DNA from: an uncultured Lachnospiraceae bacterium
Lineage (GTDB): Bacteria > Bacillota > Clostridia > Lachnospirales > Lachnospiraceae
NCBI GenBank assembly: GCA_934352055.1
Contig: CAKRJY010000002.1
Coordinates: 1 to 64,000, forward strand
Reading direction: 5' to 3'
Length of the DNA: 64,000 nucleotides
Shown: positions 62,117 through 64,000 of the stretch, piece by piece
How the letters are laid out: each line of letters opens with the position of its first letter
Numbering within the stretch: position 1 is the first letter of the stretch
Position numbers and translations under genes: made by a program
Notes under the pieces: generated by a model
Database searches by the model: none
The model's input: the letters and a program-made list of their open reading frames with translations, nothing else
Told to the model about the DNA's origin: nothing

Positions 62117-62150
62117 GAAAGTCTGCTGATCAAACGGCAGGCTTTTTTTG
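62117..62150 (+). terminator. Terminator after the metal ABC operon
   Basis: AAAGTCTGC pairs with GCAGGCTTT (one G-T) and seven T follow. Confidence 0.85.
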
Positions 62151-62242
62151 TTGCATAAATTATGGAAGAAAAGGAAAGAATAGAAAACGTGTAAGTTTTG
62201 CAAAGAGATTGCGGTAGAAATGAGGAGAGGATGGTGTAAAAA

Positions 62243-62878
62243 ATGACAGGCTGTGATGGGAAAGATATGGTGTTGTATCTGTGTATGGATCGCTCTGTCG
62301 TGCGATATGAGGATACCTTCTGCATCAAAGATCTAGGAAGTATGACATGCAGCGACATGACGATTTTAGCGCATGTAAAGGCACATAAAATCTATCACTT
62401 CAGACATCCGGGGAATATGGTGATCGGTGTGACGAAAGTGATAGAGGAGATACATCGTTTGTATCCTGCGCTAGAAGTGGTCAATTTGGGAGAAACGGAT
62501 GTGATTATGGAATATCGCAGTGGTAAACCGGGGCAGGCAGGTCAGATGGCAAAAACCGTCCTGCTTTGTGTCCTGCTTTTTATAGGTGCCGGATTTGCAA
62601 TCATGGCATTTCACAATGATATTAGTATTACAGATGTGTTTGAGCGTTTTTACCTGCAGGTGATGGGAAGAAAAAAGCCAACGGTTAGTGTGATTGAAAT
62701 CAGCTATTCCATTGGTCTTGCTGTGGGAATTTTGTTTTTTTACAATCATTTTGGAAATAGGAAATTTACGCATGATCCAACGCCAATGCAAGTAGAGATG
62801 CGGAAATATGAGCAGGATGTCGATACCACAATCATTGAAAATAGTGCGAGAAGAGGAGAAAATCTGGATGTTTCTTAA
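62243..62878 (+). CDS. spoVAA: Stage V sporulation protein AA
   Basis: 211 aa. A cytoplasmic N-terminal part (VVRYEDTFCIKDLGSMTC) and two helices (TVLLCVLLFIGAGFAIMAFHND; YSIGLAVGILFFYNHFG), then the SpoVAA ending DPTPMQVEMRKYEQDVDTTIIE, which is very characteristic. It takes part in building the DPA channel in the spore. GGAGAGGATGG lies before the ATG, with a possible later start at 62267. It overlaps spoVAB by 11 bases. Confidence 0.93.
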   Translation: MTGCDGKDMVLYLCMDRSVVRYEDTFCIKDLGSMTCSDMTILAHVKAHKIYHFRHPGNMVIGVTKVIEEIHRLYPALEVVNLGETDVIMEYRSGKPGQAGQMAKTVLLCVLLFIGAGFAIMAFHNDISITDVFERFYLQVMGRKKPTVSVIEISYSIGLAVGILFFYNHFGNRKFTHDPTPMQVEMRKYEQDVDTTIIENSARRGENLDVS

Positions 62879-63338
62879 CTATGTGATTTTGCTTGTGGGG
62901 AGCGTTATTTTTGGTGGCGCAACGGCGGCGGGCGTCATTGCACTTCTCACAACATTAGGGTTTGTCCCACGTATGATTGCGGGATTGCATCTGGCAAAAG
63001 ATGCGATCCGGTGGGAAAGCGTGATTACGCTTGGCAGTATAGCTGGTTGTCTATTATCTGTGTTTACGCCGACCGAAGTATTCTTTTCCTTTTGGCAGAC
63101 GTGGATTGGAAGCGTTGGAGCCCAGGTGATAGGAACCGTGGGACTTCTGATTGCAGGGCTTTGCAGTGGCATTTATGTAGGATGTCAGGCAATGGCACTG
63201 GCGGAGGTTTTGAATATGTTTCCGATTTTACTGCGCAGAATCAAATTACAGATGGGACTGCGCGTGGCGATTACTGCCATAGCACTTGGAAAGCTGACAG
63301 GAAGTTTGTGGTATTTTGTATTTGGTTACGCAAGTTAA
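62868..63338 (+). CDS. spoVAB: Stage V sporulation protein AB
   Basis: 156 aa from the ATG at 62868, with GAGGAGAAAATCTGG. About four to five helices: the opening VILLVGSVIFGGATAAGVIALLTTLGFVPRM (in two parts), and SGIYVGCQAMALAEVLNMFPILLRRIKL, the SpoVAB signature. A membrane protein of the DPA system. The next gene, spoVAC, starts 29 bases on. Confidence 0.95.
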   Translation: MFLNYVILLVGSVIFGGATAAGVIALLTTLGFVPRMIAGLHLAKDAIRWESVITLGSIAGCLLSVFTPTEVFFSFWQTWIGSVGAQVIGTVGLLIAGLCSGIYVGCQAMALAEVLNMFPILLRRIKLQMGLRVAITAIALGKLTGSLWYFVFGYAS

Positions 63339-63367
63339 TCGTGCGCATCATGGAAGGAGACGATGAA

Positions 63368-63832
63368 GTGAAACAACAGGAAAAAGAAAAAATAGATGAA
63401 GTGTATAATGCATATGTGGATAGCGTAACACCGAAAGCAAATCTTTTCATACGTATGGCAAAAGCATTTCTGGTAGGTGGCATCATTTGCACGATTGGGC
63501 AGGGAATCATCAATGTAGGACTTTATTATGGTCTGGATGAAAAGAGTGCGGCAGGGTATTGCAGTATGATTCTTGTATTGATCAGCGCCATATTGACAGG
63601 ATTGGGAATCTATCCGTTACTTGCCAGCTTTGGCGGTGCAGGGGCATTGGTGCCCATCACAGGTTTTGCAAATAGTGTGGCTGCCACGGCGCATGGATTT
63701 AAGGTGGAAGGCCATGTGTTTGGCATCGGTGCAAAAATTTTTCAAATCGCCGGTCCGGTCATTTTGTATGGTGTTTTTAGCAGCTGGATTTTAGGGGTTA
63801 TTTACTGGATTTTGCTGTGTCTGGGATCATAA
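63368..63832 (+). CDS. spoVAC: Stage V sporulation protein AC
   Basis: 154 aa from the GTG at 63368, with AAGGAG eight bases upstream; an ATG at 63350 is in frame but has no ribosome site. Four helices, including AKAFLVGGIICTIGQGI, and GGAGALVPITGFANSVAATAHGF split (GALVPITGFANSV), the signature of SpoVAC, a mechanosensitive DPA-release channel subunit. The usual next gene spoVAD is absent; pflB follows. The missing genes are at 12.9-14.3 kb. Confidence 0.95.
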   Translation: MKQQEKEKIDEVYNAYVDSVTPKANLFIRMAKAFLVGGIICTIGQGIINVGLYYGLDEKSAAGYCSMILVLISAILTGLGIYPLLASFGGAGALVPITGFANSVAATAHGFKVEGHVFGIGAKIFQIAGPVILYGVFSSWILGVIYWILLCLGS

Positions 63833-63901
63833 ATAAAAGAAATACCATAAATTGTTATTTCGATAAGATAAAAAACACTAGATATTGTGGTTCGCTTCGT
63901 G

Positions 63902-63907
63902 TATAAT
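63902..63907 (+). promoter_or_regulatory. Possible -10 of pflB
   Basis: TATAAT at 63902-63907 with TG just upstream; no good -35 at 16-18 bp. About 58 bases before the start. Confidence 0.35.
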
Positions 63908-63965
63908 GAATACGCGCAAGCGAAAAGTAACTAAGATAACGTTTACCAGATAGGAGGCAAACACA

Positions 63966-64000
63966 ATGGTAGAAATGAAAGAATGGGACGGATTTGAAGG
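63966..64000 (+). CDS. pflB: Pyruvate formate-lyase, N-terminal start (cut by window end)
   Basis: Only 11 codons are in the window (MVEMKEWDGFEG...). The start ATAGGAGGCAAACACA-ATG has a strong ribosome site. The MxEWxGFxG opening matches formate C-acetyltransferase, which makes acetyl-CoA and formate from pyruvate by a glycyl radical. The rest is outside the window, so the assignment is by the short start only. Confidence 0.7.
   Translation, partial: MVEMKEWDGFE

Noticed and set aside
63851..63870. Possible Rex site before pflB (TTGTTATTTCGATAAGAT)
   Set aside because: The left arm fits but the right arm TAAGAT is far from TAACAA; too weak to call.
1..64000. CRISPR arrays and rRNA genes
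   Set aside because: No regularly spaced repeats and no rRNA-like conserved stretches were seen on reading both strands.

Overview
The window reads as chromosome from an anaerobic, spore-forming Firmicute, most likely a Lachnospiraceae gut bacterium. The basis is moderate GC, strong AGGAGG ribosome sites, spore genes (spoVA set, alpha/beta SASP), a single-subunit [FeFe]-hydrogenase, L,L-diaminopimelate aminotransferase, a eukaryote-type HisA and the start of a pyruvate formate-lyase gene. The genus cannot be fixed from sequence reading alone. I see no rRNA and no CRISPR array. There is one tRNA (Leu, CAG).

Layout. 1-3.2 kb: right end of a serine-recombinase element that interrupts a subtilisin-like protease gene; the protease tail can be read back in frame to the junction. 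3.2-6.4 kb: hybrid histidine kinase and apt. 6.39-6.91 kb: a roughly 520-bp rod-like imperfect inverted repeat with no gene, the most unusual object here. 6.9-8.8 kb: HAD phosphatase and a FliB-like protein. 8.8-12.2 kb: a T-box leader (best read as Trp-specific) driving a TrpXYZ-type ABC transporter plus a coupled small protein. 12.2-12.9 kb: REP-like palindromes in inverted orientation around a small HEYGH-motif membrane gene, ending just before spoVAD-spoVAE. 14.8-16.5 kb: an AbiE-type toxin-antitoxin pair with a candidate operator. 16.7-17.2 kb: a decayed gltS. 17.3-28.9 kb: amidase, PAP2 phosphatase, guaB, hisA, dapF, dapL, GNAT, relA/spoT, MBL hydrolase, hemZ. 29-34.5 kb: oligopeptide ABC operon. 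34.5-42.6 kb: hisS, aspS, chemoreceptor, flavin reductase, ilvE, PsiE-like protein, AraC regulator. 42.6-50.2 kb: HEAT-methyltransferase, two c-di-GMP proteins, tRNA-Leu, a DUF4832-like protein. 50.2-55.4 kb: [FeFe]-hydrogenase under a Rex-like operator, PI-PLC, CYTH, DJ-1, SASP. 55.4-62.1 kb: tig-clpP-clpX-engB and a zinc-type ABC operon. 62.2-63.8 kb: spoVAA-AB-AC, then pflB running off the end.

How it works together. The spoVA germination-channel genes are split into two blocks 48 kb apart, and the spoVAD block begins at a REP palindrome, which suggests rearrangement at that boundary. Redox and fermentation genes (hydrogenase, pflB), amino-acid uptake under tRNA sensing, stringent response, protein quality control and c-di-GMP signalling make up the core. 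The accessory parts are the recombinase element, the large inverted repeat, the REP cassette and the AbiE island. Most ORFs antisense to these genes are shadows. Starts were often moved to an internal ATG or GTG with a clear ribosome site; these choices are stated gene by gene.
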